Shown here: piece after piece, positions 17,220-26,754 of the stretch
Layout: the number at the start of each line of letters is the position of its first letter
How positions within the stretch are numbered: the stretch's first letter is position 1
DNA from: Rheinheimera sp.
GTDB lineage: Bacteria > Pseudomonadota > Gammaproteobacteria > Enterobacterales > Alteromonadaceae
Reading direction: 5' to 3'
NCBI RefSeq assembly: GCF_030690345.1
Contig: NZ_JAUYGV010000006.1
Location: forward strand, 806,001-870,000
DNA: 64,000 nucleotides
Program-made: the position numbers and the translations under genes
The notes under the pieces: generated by a model
The model's input: the letters and a program-made list of their open reading frames with translations, nothing else
Told to the model about the DNA's origin: nothing
The model's database searches: none

Positions 17220-20198
17220 TTACAGTGACTGCAAAAATGCCAGCAGGGCTTCGCGATCTTCGGTGGGCAAATTAACAAAGCGGTTTTTAATTACTTCAGC
17301 TTCGCCGCCGTGCCACAAAATGGCTTCGGTTAACGTACGGGCGCGGCTGTCGTGTAAATAGCCCACAGGAGTGCCGGCCGCGACGTATTTGGTGTAGCCA
17401 ATGCCCCACAGCGCCGGTGTGCGCCACATGCTGCCGCTGGCTAAGCCTTCGGCAAAGTTATCCGCCAGCTCTTCACCCATATCATGCAACAGCAGGTCGG
17501 TGTAAGGCCGGATAGTTTGGTTACGCACTTCGTCAAACGCTGAGCGGGCGCTGGTTTGCACTTCGCTGACATGGCAGGCGTTACAGCGGATGGTTTTAAA
17601 TACCTGCTCACCCTGCGCAATTTTTGCCGGTTCAACATCCAGATAAGCCATTGGCGATACGCCTTTAGGGTAACCGCTGACCAGACTGCGCTGTGCCGGT
17701 ACCGCTAACAGGTGCAGATATTCTGTCATTAACTGCAGCGCTTCATCCGGTAAGCCGGGTTCTGTGCCGCTGGCGGCGTCGCAGTGTGCTGCCCCGGCCA
17801 GACAATCACGGTTCGGGTAAACAGACGAGGTTACCGACATATCCAGTAAAGCGGCGTTGGCCACTTGGTGGCGCAGGCTGACTTTACCGGCTTTCCAGCC
17901 GTAGCGACCTAAACGCACGTCGCCGGTTTCAGGATCGTAAGCATAGTTGGCGGTACCCAGCACGCCATCAGCATCGGGGGTGCTGCGCACCCGGGCTAAA
18001 ATGGTTTCGTCATCAATGGCTTCGAGCAGCCCCATACCAATTAATGGCTGAGCCGAGCGCACGGAGTAAACATCAGGTACCGGGCCTTCAAAGGCAATTT
18101 CCGGTTTACGCAGTTCCACTACAGTGCCATCGGCAAGTTGTACATTTTTACTGGTAAAACCGGCAACCACAGCGGCATTGCCCCAGTTTTGCACCGCTCC
18201 GGTGCTGGCAGAGCGCGCATTCATTTGCAGTGCCTGGCCGTAAACCGGGTGCGGCAGATAGTTACCGTTGGCGTCGGTGCCGGTGGCTCCGGTACGTATT
18301 GCCATGGTATCCAGCCGTTGGTTCAGCACCGTGGGGGCTACGCTGCGGCCATTGCTGATATGGCAGTTAAAGCAGGATGACTGGTTAAAGCGCGGGCCCT
18401 GCAGGTAGCGGCCATCATCATTGCGGTCATTACCATCTTCGTTATGCTCGCCGCTCCATAAGTTAGTGTGTAGCCAGCGCCGTCCTTCCATAAAGCGTTG
18501 GATATTTTGCATACCAATATTGTTGTGTGGCTGCTGAAAAATAAAGCTGGCATTGTCGGCGTAATCGTATGACACCGAGCCCAGGCCGCCTTGCAGGGTG
18601 CTGTCGGGCAGCGGCTGGTTCATTAAGCGCGGCTGCACGCCATACCAGGGGCGCAGGCCCTGGCCCATGACGTAGGTCAGCTCGTTAGTGTAATAACGAA
18701 AGGCGCCGTCATCGCCAATTGCATCCATGGCTTCACGGGTGGAAAAGAACGAGCCGGTAAACTCAATGATATCGCCTTTTTTCAGCGCTCTTGCTGCCAC
18801 GTTACTGCCGTTTGGCACCAGTACGCCATCATCATTGGCAGACAGGGCTCGGTGGCCAGGGTAAGTATCAAACACCACGCTGCAGCCATCGTTGGCGCCG
18901 ATAACGCCGTTAAAGCCGCTGTCGGGGCTTAACAGCACGCCATTGGCCGGCTTTTGCACCACCGGGCAGGGCGCACCGTCACTCAGATAAGTGGAGTCAT
19001 CGAGTAAATCGCCCGGGCTCATCCAGCCAAAGCCGGTAACATTGGGCTCATCAAAACGGCGAACAAACGAGTGACCACCGCCTTTTTGCGCCTGCTGATA
19101 ATACTGGTTAACGATAATCTTCGGTGCGCTAACGCCGGCGACATTGCTGTTATCAATAAATTCCACGCCCCAGGTGCGGTTTTTAAAGTAATTGGCAATA
19201 AAGTTTAAATGCGCGCCCGGGCCTTTGTCGGCAGGGTTGCCCTGAGCGTCGACGGTCTCGTTCAGGCCAAAACCGATTTCGTTCCATTCTTCGCCGCGCT
19301 CGCGGGCATGGCGTGAGCGGCCAACCATGCCAAACCGCGTTACCAGAGTACCGTCGGCCAGAGTAAAGCGCACGCTTTCAACCGGTTCAGCCGGAGCCGG
19401 CAGTGGCTGGCGGCCACTACCGCTTAGCGGGTAGGGTACATAGGAGGTATCCAGCACAGGCATCGAGTTGTCGCTGCCCGGGGTTTTAAACTCCACTTCA
19501 AACAAGGAATAGCCATATTGGGTGTGGCGGCTGATACCCTGCAGGCGAACATAGCGGGCATCGATATCCAGATTAAAAAACTCTTCCGTGCCGCCCTGAG
19601 CCCCGGCGATATAGCGCAGCTGATACCAGTTTTCAGCATCGTCAGAGATATAAATGGCATATTCTTCAGCGTAGGCATTTTCCCAGTGCAATTGCATATA
19701 GCCAATTGCAGTTTTGGCGCCAAAATCAAACTGTATCCAGGCGTTGTCAGCGTCGGCATTATTGCTCCAGGCGCTTTCCCAACGACTGGTTAAATCGCCA
19801 TCGGCTGCTTTATCTGCGCTGTTATTGGTATTTTCATCGCCGGATGAGCTTACCGTAATGCCGGCAACAGGTTCAGAAGGGCCGCTTTTATCATAAGCCA
19901 GGCTGAGTCTGAGCGCGGCCGCTGGCGGCGGCAGAGAGGGGCCATCTGCCTTAGGCAGGGGGGATGTTTCGGCACCGGGGGCGGCTTCCAGCGCCGGCTC
20001 CGGTAAGTCCGCTCCGGGATCCGGTGTGGTAACAGGCGGTGATACCACCGGCGGCGTACCTGCTTGCGGATCTTCAGGCGCTGTAGCGCTGTCACTGCCG
20101 CCGCCACAAGCCGTTAGTGCTAACGCCAGCAATGGCAGCAGCAACCAGGTCGGTGCCGGCCTTTTTGCGGCGGATTTATTCACAGAACTCAGGTTCAT
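17220..20198 (-). CDS. Diheme oxidoreductase-like lipoprotein with N-terminal F5/8C domain
   Basis: 992 residues from the ATG at 20198 (GGGG about 8 bp upstream). Lipoprotein signal with lipobox LTAC followed by GGG, a Pro/Ala-rich linker, an F5/8 type C (discoidin) domain (about residues 100-240, with WESAWSNN, WIQFDFG and ARYVRLQG), a long central region, then a diheme oxidoreductase domain (DHOR, DUF1111) with two c-type haem motifs CFNCH and CNACH and a conserved C-terminal LWGIGYT / HDSRARTLTEAILWHGGEA block. Anchored DHOR proteins are thought to be periplasmic peroxidase or thiol-redox enzymes. The discoidin fusion suggests binding to sugar or a surface ligand. Longer upstream frame to 20549 is rejected as a start. 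Confidence 0.88.
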   Translation of the reverse strand: MNLSSVNKSAAKRPAPTWLLLPLLALALTACGGGSDSATAPEDPQAGTPPVVSPPVTTPDPGADLPEPALEAAPGAETSPLPKADGPSLPPPAAALRLSLAYDKSGPSEPVAGITVSSSGDENTNNSADKAADGDLTSRWESAWSNNADADNAWIQFDFGAKTAIGYMQLHWENAYAEEYAIYISDDAENWYQLRYIAGAQGGTEEFFNLDIDARYVRLQGISRHTQYGYSLFEVEFKTPGSDNSMPVLDTSYVPYPLSGSGRQPLPAPAEPVESVRFTLADGTLVTRFGMVGRSRHARERGEEWNEIGFGLNETVDAQGNPADKGPGAHLNFIANYFKNRTWGVEFIDNSNVAGVSAPKIIVNQYYQQAQKGGGHSFVRRFDEPNVTGFGWMSPGDLLDDSTYLSDGAPCPVVQKPANGVLLSPDSGFNGVIGANDGCSVVFDTYPGHRALSANDDGVLVPNGSNVAARALKKGDIIEFTGSFFSTREAMDAIGDDGAFRYYTNELTYVMGQGLRPWYGVQPRLMNQPLPDSTLQGGLGSVSYDYADNASFIFQQPHNNIGMQNIQRFMEGRRWLHTNLWSGEHNEDGNDRNDDGRYLQGPRFNQSSCFNCHISNGRSVAPTVLNQRLDTMAIRTGATGTDANGNYLPHPVYGQALQMNARSASTGAVQNWGNAAVVAGFTSKNVQLADGTVVELRKPEIAFEGPVPDVYSVRSAQPLIGMGLLEAIDDETILARVRSTPDADGVLGTANYAYDPETGDVRLGRYGWKAGKVSLRHQVANAALLDMSVTSSVYPNRDCLAGAAHCDAASGTEPGLPDEALQLMTEYLHLLAVPAQRSLVSGYPKGVSPMAYLDVEPAKIAQGEQVFKTIRCNACHVSEVQTSARSAFDEVRNQTIRPYTDLLLHDMGEELADNFAEGLASGSMWRTPALWGIGYTKYVAAGTPVGYLHDSRARTLTEAILWHGGEAEVIKNRFVNLPTEDREALLAFLQSL

Positions 20199-20238
20199 AG
20201 CAATTACCCCAAATAGATACTTATAACAGCCAAGCCAT

Positions 20239-20284
20239 TTTTTATTAAGTGACTTTTTACTAAAGTGACTTTTTATTAAGCGAC
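20239..20284. repeat. Three tandem 15-16 bp repeats upstream of the diheme lipoprotein
   Basis: TTTTTATTAAGTGAC (20239-20253), TTTTTACTAAAGTGAC (20254-20269) and TTTTTATTAAGCGAC (20270-20284) are near-identical head-to-tail copies, 41-86 bp upstream of the start at 20198. In the gene's own direction the unit reads GTCACTTAATAAAAA. They could be A-tract or UP-like elements, or regulator binding sites in the promoter. Confidence 0.75.
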
Positions 20285-20394
20285 GGTAAAGGGCATAACT
20301 ATGAAGCAGTAACATAATGTTTTGTGTAATTAATTGTTTATCGCACAGCTGGTGTGACCTGGTGCCGCAGTTCCGGGCATGCAGTGACCGGCAA

Positions 20395-20429
20395 GTAATG
20401 ACTGACATGTAATGACTGACATGTAATGA
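20395..20429. repeat. Tandem 14-bp repeat
   Basis: GTAATGACTGACAT occurs at 20395-20408 and 20409-20422, and the first seven bases again at 20423-20429. A looser copy precedes it. It lies between the diheme lipoprotein and lysE genes, about 200 bp from the former start. Confidence 0.75.
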
Positions 20430-20564
20430 TAAGTGCAGGCTGTACTGCTTTATTTTCATTTTCATCTTATCTGTACTGCTTTTTTTGTGCTGTACTGTGT
20501 ATATTTTCTGCTGCGGGTGCGCGCTACTGTGACGGCTGAATACAAGCAAGCAGGAGTGTGCAGC

Positions 20565-21173
20565 ATGGAATTATTTTGGACCTTAGTGTTTTTTGCCTTT
20601 GCTACCAGCATTACGCCCGGGCCGAACAATATTATGATTATGTCGTCCGGTGTTAACTACGGCGTGCAAAAAAGCCTGGCGCACCTGGCCGGTATTCAGC
20701 TGGGGTTTTTGCTGATGCTGGCAGCCGTGGGTTTAGGCGCCGGGCTGGTGTTGCAGCAACAACCGCTGCTGCACCAGCTGATTAAACTTATTGGCTCGGT
20801 ATATTTGCTGTATCTGGCGTGGAAAATTGCCACGGCAGAGCCGGTGCAAATTAGCACCGGCAACAGCAAGCCGCTGAGTTTTACCCAGGCGCTGTTGTTT
20901 CAGTGGGTTAATGCCAAAGCCTGGGTAATGATCACCGGTGCCATTGCGGCTTTTACCAGCCTGCAGGGTGTGTACTGGCAGCAACTGGCGCTGATTGCGC
21001 TGGTGTTTTTACTGGTGGGGTTGCCCTGCACCGGCAGTTGGTTACTGTTTGGCGCCGGGTTAAAGCGGCTGCTAACGGCGCCGCAGCAACGGCGATGGTT
21101 TAACCGCACTATGGGCGCCTTGCTGGCGCTGTCGGTGATACCGCCGCTATGGCAGGCGCTGCAGGCTTTTTAA
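20565..21173 (+). CDS. LysE/RhtB-family amino acid exporter
   Basis: 202 residues, about six membrane segments, beginning MELFWTLVFFAFATSITPGPNN, the N-terminal signature of LysE/RhtB translocators (SxTPGPNN). CAGGAG lies 8 bp before the ATG at 20565, which decides the start. Probably exports an amino acid or analogue across the inner membrane. It is followed 16 bp later by a MocR-type regulator gene on the same strand, which probably controls it. Confidence 0.92.
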   Translation: MELFWTLVFFAFATSITPGPNNIMIMSSGVNYGVQKSLAHLAGIQLGFLLMLAAVGLGAGLVLQQQPLLHQLIKLIGSVYLLYLAWKIATAEPVQISTGNSKPLSFTQALLFQWVNAKAWVMITGAIAAFTSLQGVYWQQLALIALVFLLVGLPCTGSWLLFGAGLKRLLTAPQQRRWFNRTMGALLALSVIPPLWQALQAF

Positions 21174-21189
21174 CAGCAAAGGAGCGGAT

Positions 21190-22626
21190 GTGAGCTTTCG
21201 TTATCAACAACTGGCCAGTGAGCTGCAGCAACAGATAGAGCAGGGCCAATATGCCTGTGGCGAGCGCTTGCCGGGTGTACGTGAGCTGGCCAAACGCCGC
21301 GCGCTGAGTGTATCTACCGTGGTGGCCGGTTACCGGCAGCTGGAAGCTGAAGGTTACCTGCAGGCAAACAGCCGCAGCGGCTACGTTGTTAAAGCGCGCT
21401 ATCAACCGCCGCCGCTGAGCAGCGCACCGCTGCAGCACGCTGCCGCGCCCAGTGCAGTCAGTAGCCAGCACATGGCGCTGACGCTGTCTAAAGCTGCCGC
21501 CGACCCAGCCTATATGCGGCTGGGAGCGGCAGTGCCGGCGGCAGAGTATCTGCCACAGCACGCGCTGCAAAAGGCGCTGCAACAGGTGATAAAAGCGCAG
21601 CCGGCGCGTTTAATGTGTTACGAGGCCAGCCGCGGTGCAACCGAATTACGCCGTGAAATAGCCAGGCGCATGGCGTTGCATGGCGCCGTGGTATCGCCGC
21701 AGGATGTGATCATTACCAATGGTTGCCAGGAAGCGCTGATGCTGAGTTTAAAGGCCGTAACCCGGCCAGGCGATGTGGTAGTAATAGAGTCGCCGGCGTT
21801 TTATGGTTTGCTGCAGGCACTGGAGGCCGCCGGTTTAAAAGCCCTGGCACTGCCAACCGACGCCCAAAACGGCATTGACCCGGATGCGCTGGAGCAAGCG
21901 CTAACTCAGTGGCCGGTTAAAGCCTGTGTGCTGATCGCCAACTACAGTAATCCGCTGGGCAGCCTGATGCCGGATCAGCACAAAAAACGTATCGCCGCGC
22001 TGTTGGCTGAGCACGGCATAGCGCTGATAGAAGATGATACCTATGGTGACTTGGGTTTTAACGGGCAGCGGCCGGCCAGCTGCTTAGCGCTGGCACCGAA
22101 GCAGGATATTTTTTACTGCAGCACCTTTTCCAAAACGCTGTCGCCGGATCTGCGCCTTGGTTGGGTAATAGCACCCAAACACACGGCGAAACTGGAATAC
22201 CTGAAGTTTATCAGCAATATCAGTACCGCCGCGCTGCCGCAATTAGCCGTAGCAAAGCTGCTGCAAAGCGGCCGGTTTGAGCGGCATTTACGCCAGGTGC
22301 GGCCGTTGTATCAAGCGGCGGTGCAGCGTATCAGTAGCAGTATCGGCCGGCTGTTTCCGGCAGGTACCCGCGTTAGCCAGCCGCAGGGCGGCTTTGTGCT
22401 GTGGGTTGAGCTGCCACAAGGCGTCGACGGTTATCTGCTGGCGCAGCAAGCGCTGGCGGAAAAAATCAGCATAGCGCCGGGTGCGATATTTTCACCGACG
22501 CCGCTAAGTGGCAGTGCGCGCTACAGTAACTTTATCCGCTTAAACTGTGCCGTTGCGCAAGACGCCCGGCTGGAGCGGGCACTGCAAACGCTGGCACAGT
22601 TGTGCTTACGGCAGCTAACGCCATAA
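21190..22626 (+). CDS. MocR/PdxR-type regulator (GntR DNA-binding plus aminotransferase domain)
   Basis: 478 residues. An N-terminal GntR winged helix (about 1-70, VRELAKRRALSVSTVVAGYRQLEAEGYL) is joined to a fold-type I aminotransferase domain (about 110-470) with the PLP lysine K315 in STFSKTLSPDLRLGW. GTG start at 21190 with AGGAG 5 bp upstream; ATG at 21188 would be followed by a stop. MocR proteins sense PLP adducts and control nearby transport or metabolism genes; here the target is most likely lysE immediately upstream. It is convergent with pntB. Confidence 0.93.
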   Translation: MSFRYQQLASELQQQIEQGQYACGERLPGVRELAKRRALSVSTVVAGYRQLEAEGYLQANSRSGYVVKARYQPPPLSSAPLQHAAAPSAVSSQHMALTLSKAAADPAYMRLGAAVPAAEYLPQHALQKALQQVIKAQPARLMCYEASRGATELRREIARRMALHGAVVSPQDVIITNGCQEALMLSLKAVTRPGDVVVIESPAFYGLLQALEAAGLKALALPTDAQNGIDPDALEQALTQWPVKACVLIANYSNPLGSLMPDQHKKRIAALLAEHGIALIEDDTYGDLGFNGQRPASCLALAPKQDIFYCSTFSKTLSPDLRLGWVIAPKHTAKLEYLKFISNISTAALPQLAVAKLLQSGRFERHLRQVRPLYQAAVQRISSSIGRLFPAGTRVSQPQGGFVLWVELPQGVDGYLLAQQALAEKISIAPGAIFSPTPLSGSARYSNFIRLNCAVAQDARLERALQTLAQLCLRQLTP

Positions 22627-22644
22627 CAGTTTTGCCAGCACCGG

Positions 22645-24063
22645 TTAGTGCCCGCCGCCAAGTGATTTAATCGCCTGGATCATCGACACCATCACTTTTT
22701 GCGCGTCGCCGTACACCATCTGGGTGTTGTCTGCGTAAAACAGCGCGTTCTCCACGCCGGAGTAGCCTTTGCCCTGGCCGCGTTTTACCACGTATACCTG
22801 TTTGGCCATATCGACATTCAGCACCGGCATGCCGTAAATCGGCGAGCTTTTATTGGTACGCGCCGCCGGGTTTACTGTGTCATTGGCACCAATGACGATG
22901 GCAACGTCGGCTTCTTTAAACTCGCCGTTAATATCTTCCATATCAAAGATAATGTCGTACGGCACCCCGGCCTCGGCTAACAGCACATTCATATGGCCCG
23001 GCATACGGCCGGCGACCGGGTGAATGGCAAACTTTACCTCAACCCCGGCGTCCTGCAGCAGTTTTACCAGCTCATACAGCTTATGCTGTGCCTGGGCTAC
23101 CGCCAGGCCATAACCGGGCGCAATAATCACCTTGCCGGCGTAGCGCATATTAATACCGGCGTCACCGGCATCAATCGGCTTCTGGCTGCCGGCAATATCA
23201 GCTTGATCTTCATCGCTTACGGCGCCAAAGTTAGAAAACAGTACATTGGCGACCGAGCGGTTCATCGCTTTGGCCATTAGCAGTGTCAGCAAAGAGCCGG
23301 CCGAGCCAACCACCATGCCGGCAATCATCAGCGCCGGGTTATTTAGCACATAGCCCTCAAAGCCAACCGCTAAACCGGTAAAGGCGTTGTACAAGGAGAT
23401 CACCACCGGCATATCGGCGCCGCCAATCGGCATCGTCATCATGACGCCGTAAACCAGCGCCAGCGCAAAGAATGCAGCAAATACCGGCCAGGCCACCACG
23501 CCGCCGTGCCAGATAATGTAAGCGCCAATGGCCAACAGCACTAACAACAGGCTGCCATTGACCAGCTGCAGCGCGCTAAAACGTAAGGTGCCGTTAATCC
23601 GGCCATCCAGTTTGGCCCAGGCAATCAATGAGCCCGATAGCGCCATGGCGCCAATTAACCCGCCCAGCACCGCCAGACTAAGAGACACACTGCCGTGAGT
23701 TTTATAGCCAATCAACTCGATGGCAGCAATGGCCGCTGCGGCGCCGCCGCCCATACCGTTATACAGCGCCACCATTTGCGGCATTTCGGTCATCGCGACT
23801 TTTTTGCCGCTGCGCCAGGCCCAGCCAAGGCCCAGTGCCAGCGCAATCAGCGCCAGCGTCAGGTTAGTGCTAAGGTGCGGTTTGGCCGCTTCGTTGACAT
23901 CCAGCGTATACAAAAAGCTGGCCAGCACAGCCAGTACCATGCCCCAACCAGCCACGACGATGCCGGAGCGGGCCGTTAGCGGTGACGACATACGTTTTAA
24001 GCCATAAATAAACAAAAAGGCGGCGATAAAATAGCTGCTGTCGATGAGTAAAGCTGCGTTCAT
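22645..24063 (-). CDS. pntB: NAD(P) transhydrogenase subunit beta
   Basis: 472 residues with about nine membrane segments then the NADP(H)-binding domain III (GYGLAVAQAQHKLYELVKLL, AIHPVAGRMPGHMNVLLAEA, IVIGANDTVNPAA). Couples hydride transfer from NADH to NADP+ with proton import. AGGAG lies 6 bp before the ATG. It overlaps nothing but follows pntA2 by 3 bp, so the three genes form one unit pntA1-pntA2-pntB on the minus strand. Confidence 0.97.
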   Translation of the reverse strand: MNAALLIDSSYFIAAFLFIYGLKRMSSPLTARSGIVVAGWGMVLAVLASFLYTLDVNEAAKPHLSTNLTLALIALALGLGWAWRSGKKVAMTEMPQMVALYNGMGGGAAAAIAAIELIGYKTHGSVSLSLAVLGGLIGAMALSGSLIAWAKLDGRINGTLRFSALQLVNGSLLLVLLAIGAYIIWHGGVVAWPVFAAFFALALVYGVMMTMPIGGADMPVVISLYNAFTGLAVGFEGYVLNNPALMIAGMVVGSAGSLLTLLMAKAMNRSVANVLFSNFGAVSDEDQADIAGSQKPIDAGDAGINMRYAGKVIIAPGYGLAVAQAQHKLYELVKLLQDAGVEVKFAIHPVAGRMPGHMNVLLAEAGVPYDIIFDMEDINGEFKEADVAIVIGANDTVNPAARTNKSSPIYGMPVLNVDMAKQVYVVKRGQGKGYSGVENALFYADNTQMVYGDAQKVMVSMIQAIKSLGGGH

Positions 24064-24066
24064 GCC

Positions 24067-24381
24067 TTACTCCTTGTTGGTTTTGGTTGACGGTTTAAAC
24101 ATTTGTAGCATGCGCTCGGTTACCACATAACCACCGGCGGCATTGCCTGCGCCGAGCAGCACGCCGACAAAGCCGATGATTTGCTCCGGTAACGAGCTGG
24201 CGTTTAACAACGCCCACAGCGCGCCGACGACGACAATACCGTGAATAAAATTAGAGCCGGACATCAGCGGCGTGTGCAAAATAGCCGGTACACGGCCGAT
24301 AATTTCAAAACCGGTAAAGGCGGCCAGCATAAAGATATACAACGCGACAAAGCCGGTTAAGATGGTGGTGGTGTAGTCCAT
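24067..24381 (-). CDS. pntA2: NAD(P) transhydrogenase subunit alpha, part 2 (membrane domain)
   Basis: 104 residues with three membrane segments (YTTTILTGFVALYIFMLAAF, NFIHGIVVVGALWALLNA, IIGFVGVLLGAGNAAGGYVV), corresponding to the membrane part of the E. coli PntA alpha subunit. GGGGGAT lies just upstream of ATG 24381; the TTG at 24393 overlaps that site. It is separate from the soluble part encoded by the preceding gene, the split-alpha arrangement seen in many bacteria. Confidence 0.94.
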   Translation of the reverse strand: MDYTTTILTGFVALYIFMLAAFTGFEIIGRVPAILHTPLMSGSNFIHGIVVVGALWALLNASSLPEQIIGFVGVLLGAGNAAGGYVVTERMLQMFKPSTKTNKE

Positions 24382-24416
24382 AAGATCCCCCAATATTCTT
24401 GATTAATAAAAGTTTA

Positions 24417-25544
24417 TTATTCTGCTGTCAGCGCAGCCTTGATCGCTGCCGGTTTGATCTCACCCTGATGCGTCAGCACGGTTTTCGCCTGTACTTCATC
24501 TTCCCAGTCCAGCTTAATGTCGCCGTCAATAATGAACTGCTGCAATAAATTCAGCAGGTTTTTGGCGTAAAGCTCCGAGGCATGCTCAGCCAGCATTGAG
24601 GGCACATTTAACGGTGCGGCTATGGTGATCTGGCCCTGCTCGATGGTTTCCCCGGGTACGCTGTATTCGCAGTTACCTCCGCCTTCGGCGGCTAAATCAA
24701 TAATCACAGCGCCAAGCTTCATGCCATCGACCTGCGCCTTGCTAATCAGTTTTGGTGAGGGCCGGCCCGGTATGGCTGCCGTGGTAATGACAATATCGGC
24801 TTGTTGAATATGCCGCGTCACTACGCCGGCAATTTTGTCTTTTTCTTCCGGTGTAAGCTCGCGGGCATAGCCGCCTTCGCCGCGGGCATCTACGCCGGTA
24901 TCGACAAATTTGGCACCTAACGACTCGGCCTGCTCTTTGGTTTCCGGCCTTACGTCATAGCCTTCAGTAATGGCGCCTAAACGCCGTGCGGTGGCCAGCG
25001 CCTGCAGGCCGGCTACACCTAAGCCCATCACTAAGCAACGTGCCGGCCGGATAGAGCCCACCGCCGTGGTCATCATCGGCAGAATGCGGGCAAGCTTAGT
25101 GGCGCCAAGCAGCGCGGCATAGTAACCGGCCAGCGCGGCTTGCGAGGACAGCGCATCCATCGCCTGGGCGCGGCTGATCCGCGGTACCTGCTCCATAGCA
25201 AAGCAGGTGATGTGTTTATCACATAATAAACGGGTCAGGTCGGGCTCTTTATGCGGGTAAATAAAACTGAGCAAAATAGTGCCCGGTTGCAGCAATTCAA
25301 TTTGCGCCGGGGTTGGCGGTTGCACGGCCAGCACGATAGCAGCACCGGCCAGCAACTGCTGTTCGCTCTTTGCGATAGTTACGCCGGCATAAGCGTTGTC
25401 GGGCAGTTTACTGCCAAGGCCGGCGCCGCTCAGCATGCTGATACTACAACCGAGTTTGCTGAGTTTGTCGGCCACGGCCGGCACCATGGCTACGCGTTTT
25501 TCTCCCGGCCGGCTTTCCTGCAGCACGGCGACCTGTATTGACAT
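24417..25544 (-). CDS. pntA1: NAD(P) transhydrogenase subunit alpha, part 1 (NAD(H)-binding domain)
   Basis: 375 residues, domain I of the proton-translocating transhydrogenase, homologous to alanine dehydrogenase. Landmarks: MSIQVAVLQESRPGEKRVAM at the N-terminus, ATAVGSIRPARCLVMGLGVAGLQALATA (NAD Rossmann motif), GYDVRPETKEQAESLGAKF and VIDLAAEGGGNCEY. It precedes pntA2 by 35 bp and pntB. AAGGAGAATG-type ribosome site is present. Supplies NADPH or dissipates excess. Confidence 0.96.
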   Translation of the reverse strand: MSIQVAVLQESRPGEKRVAMVPAVADKLSKLGCSISMLSGAGLGSKLPDNAYAGVTIAKSEQQLLAGAAIVLAVQPPTPAQIELLQPGTILLSFIYPHKEPDLTRLLCDKHITCFAMEQVPRISRAQAMDALSSQAALAGYYAALLGATKLARILPMMTTAVGSIRPARCLVMGLGVAGLQALATARRLGAITEGYDVRPETKEQAESLGAKFVDTGVDARGEGGYARELTPEEKDKIAGVVTRHIQQADIVITTAAIPGRPSPKLISKAQVDGMKLGAVIIDLAAEGGGNCEYSVPGETIEQGQITIAAPLNVPSMLAEHASELYAKNLLNLLQQFIIDGDIKLDWEDEVQAKTVLTHQGEIKPAAIKAALTAE

Positions 25545-25649
25545 AAAGCATTCTCCTTAAACTAACTGTTTGAGGAGTATAGTCTTTATTACAGGCTTTA
25601 GCGGATTGTCAGCAATGATGGCTAACATTTCGCCGGTGTATAAGGTGGG

Positions 25650-26597
25650 TTATGCTGCCGGGCTGCGCAGCGCCTGTTGCAGGGTATACAGAATATCGCT
25701 GCTTTTACGCAGCACGCGTAATTGCACAAATAAGTCGGCGGCTTGCGGGTACTGCAGTTTTAAGTAACTGAACCATTGTTTAATCCGGTTGCTGTAGTAC
25801 TGGCTTTTATCACCGCACATTTCAAATTCAGAATACTGCATTAACAGTTCAAGCACCTGTGGCCACGGCATAACGGCATCAGCATCGCGAATGGTGCGGG
25901 CTAAGTTTGGCAGGGCCAGCGCGCCGCGACCGAGCATAATATCGCTGCAATCCGACTGTTGCCGGCAAAGGGCTGCATCGGTGGCATTCCAGATTTCGCC
26001 ATTGGCCACCAGCGGTATACTCACTTGTTGTTTAATTTTAGCGATCCATGGCCAGTAAGCCGGCGGGCGGTAGCCGTCGCTTTTGGTGCGGGCATGCACG
26101 GTGAGCATGCTGGCGCCGGCACTGGCTATCGCAGCAGCATTCTCCAGCGTCAGTGAGGTATCATCATAACCGAGGCGGATTTTGGCACTGACCGGAAACT
26201 GCGCCGGTACGGCATCGCGTACGGCTTTTACAATACGATATAACTGGTTGGTTTCTTTTAGCAGCACAGCGCCGCCGCGGCTTTTATTTACGGTTTTGGC
26301 CGGGCAGCCAAAGTTTAAATCGACACCCGGCGAGCCCAGCTCGACCGCGCGTACGGCGTTTTCGGCCAGCCAGTGCGGGTCTTGCCCCAGCAGTTGTACC
26401 CGCACCGGCGTGCCGGCAAAGGTTTTGCCGGCGGTTAGCAGCTCAGGGCATAAACGGGTGAAAACGCGGGCTGGTAGTTTTTGGTCTACTACGCGGATAA
26501 ATTCGGTAATGCATAAATCGTAACCGCCAATCCGCGTTAACATATCGCGCATCAGAGCATCGACCACGCCTTCCATCGGCGCGAGAATTATTTTCAT
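25650..26597 (-). CDS. dusC: tRNA-dihydrouridine(16) synthase
   Basis: 315 residues, FMN enzyme that reduces U16 in tRNA. Matches DusC throughout: [47 protein letters not shown], the catalytic Cys in [22 protein letters not shown] and VANGEIW. The ATG at 26597 overlaps the TGA of the DUF2256 gene by 4 bp (ATGA), so it is the last gene of a three-gene unit with HDOD and DUF2256. Confidence 0.95.
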   Translation of the reverse strand: MKIILAPMEGVVDALMRDMLTRIGGYDLCITEFIRVVDQKLPARVFTRLCPELLTAGKTFAGTPVRVQLLGQDPHWLAENAVRAVELGSPGVDLNFGCPAKTVNKSRGGAVLLKETNQLYRIVKAVRDAVPAQFPVSAKIRLGYDDTSLTLENAAAIASAGASMLTVHARTKSDGYRPPAYWPWIAKIKQQVSIPLVANGEIWNATDAALCRQQSDCSDIMLGRGALALPNLARTIRDADAVMPWPQVLELLMQYSEFEMCGDKSQYYSNRIKQWFSYLKLQYPQAADLFVQLRVLRKSSDILYTLQQALRSPAA

Positions 26598-26752
26598 TGT
26601 TTTTCGTTTCTGTCAGGGGTTTTGCTACGACGGCAACGCTCAGAGCAATAAATGACATTGTCCCAGTTACGTTGCCATTTTTTGCGCCAGCTGAACATTA
26701 ACCCGCACACCGGACAGCGCTTTTGCGCCAGCAGCAGCTTGTTATGTGGCAT
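26594..26752 (-). CDS. DUF2256 family protein
   Basis: 52 residues, [20 protein letters not shown] then [20 protein letters not shown], with two Cys pairs (CPVC, CSERC) forming a small zinc-ribbon and Arg/Lys-rich tail. This is the DUF2256 pattern, of unknown role. It starts 2 bp after the HDOD gene and overlaps dusC by 4 bp. DUF2256 genes often sit beside a cryptochrome or RNA-modification gene; here the partner is dusC. Confidence 0.85.
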   Translation of the reverse strand: MPHNKLLLAQKRCPVCGLMFSWRKKWQRNWDNVIYCSERCRRSKTPDRNEKQ

Positions 26753-26754
26753 GC

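Larger units (their letters stand above)
20199..20564. other. Repeat-rich intergenic region, no gene seen
   Basis: 366 bp without a gene I can support. It holds the 15-16 bp tandem repeats (20239-20284), the 14-bp tandem repeat (20395-20429), and three copies of CTGTACTG at 20440-20447, 20471-20478 and 20490-20497 set in T-rich sequence. It should contain the divergent promoters of the diheme lipoprotein gene and lysE. Confidence 0.7.

Noticed and set aside
20199..20549. N-terminal extension of the diheme lipoprotein from 20549
   Set aside because: The extension is full of tandem repeats and low-complexity residues and hides the lipoprotein signal; the ATG at 20198 with a GGGG ribosome site gives a standard lipobox.
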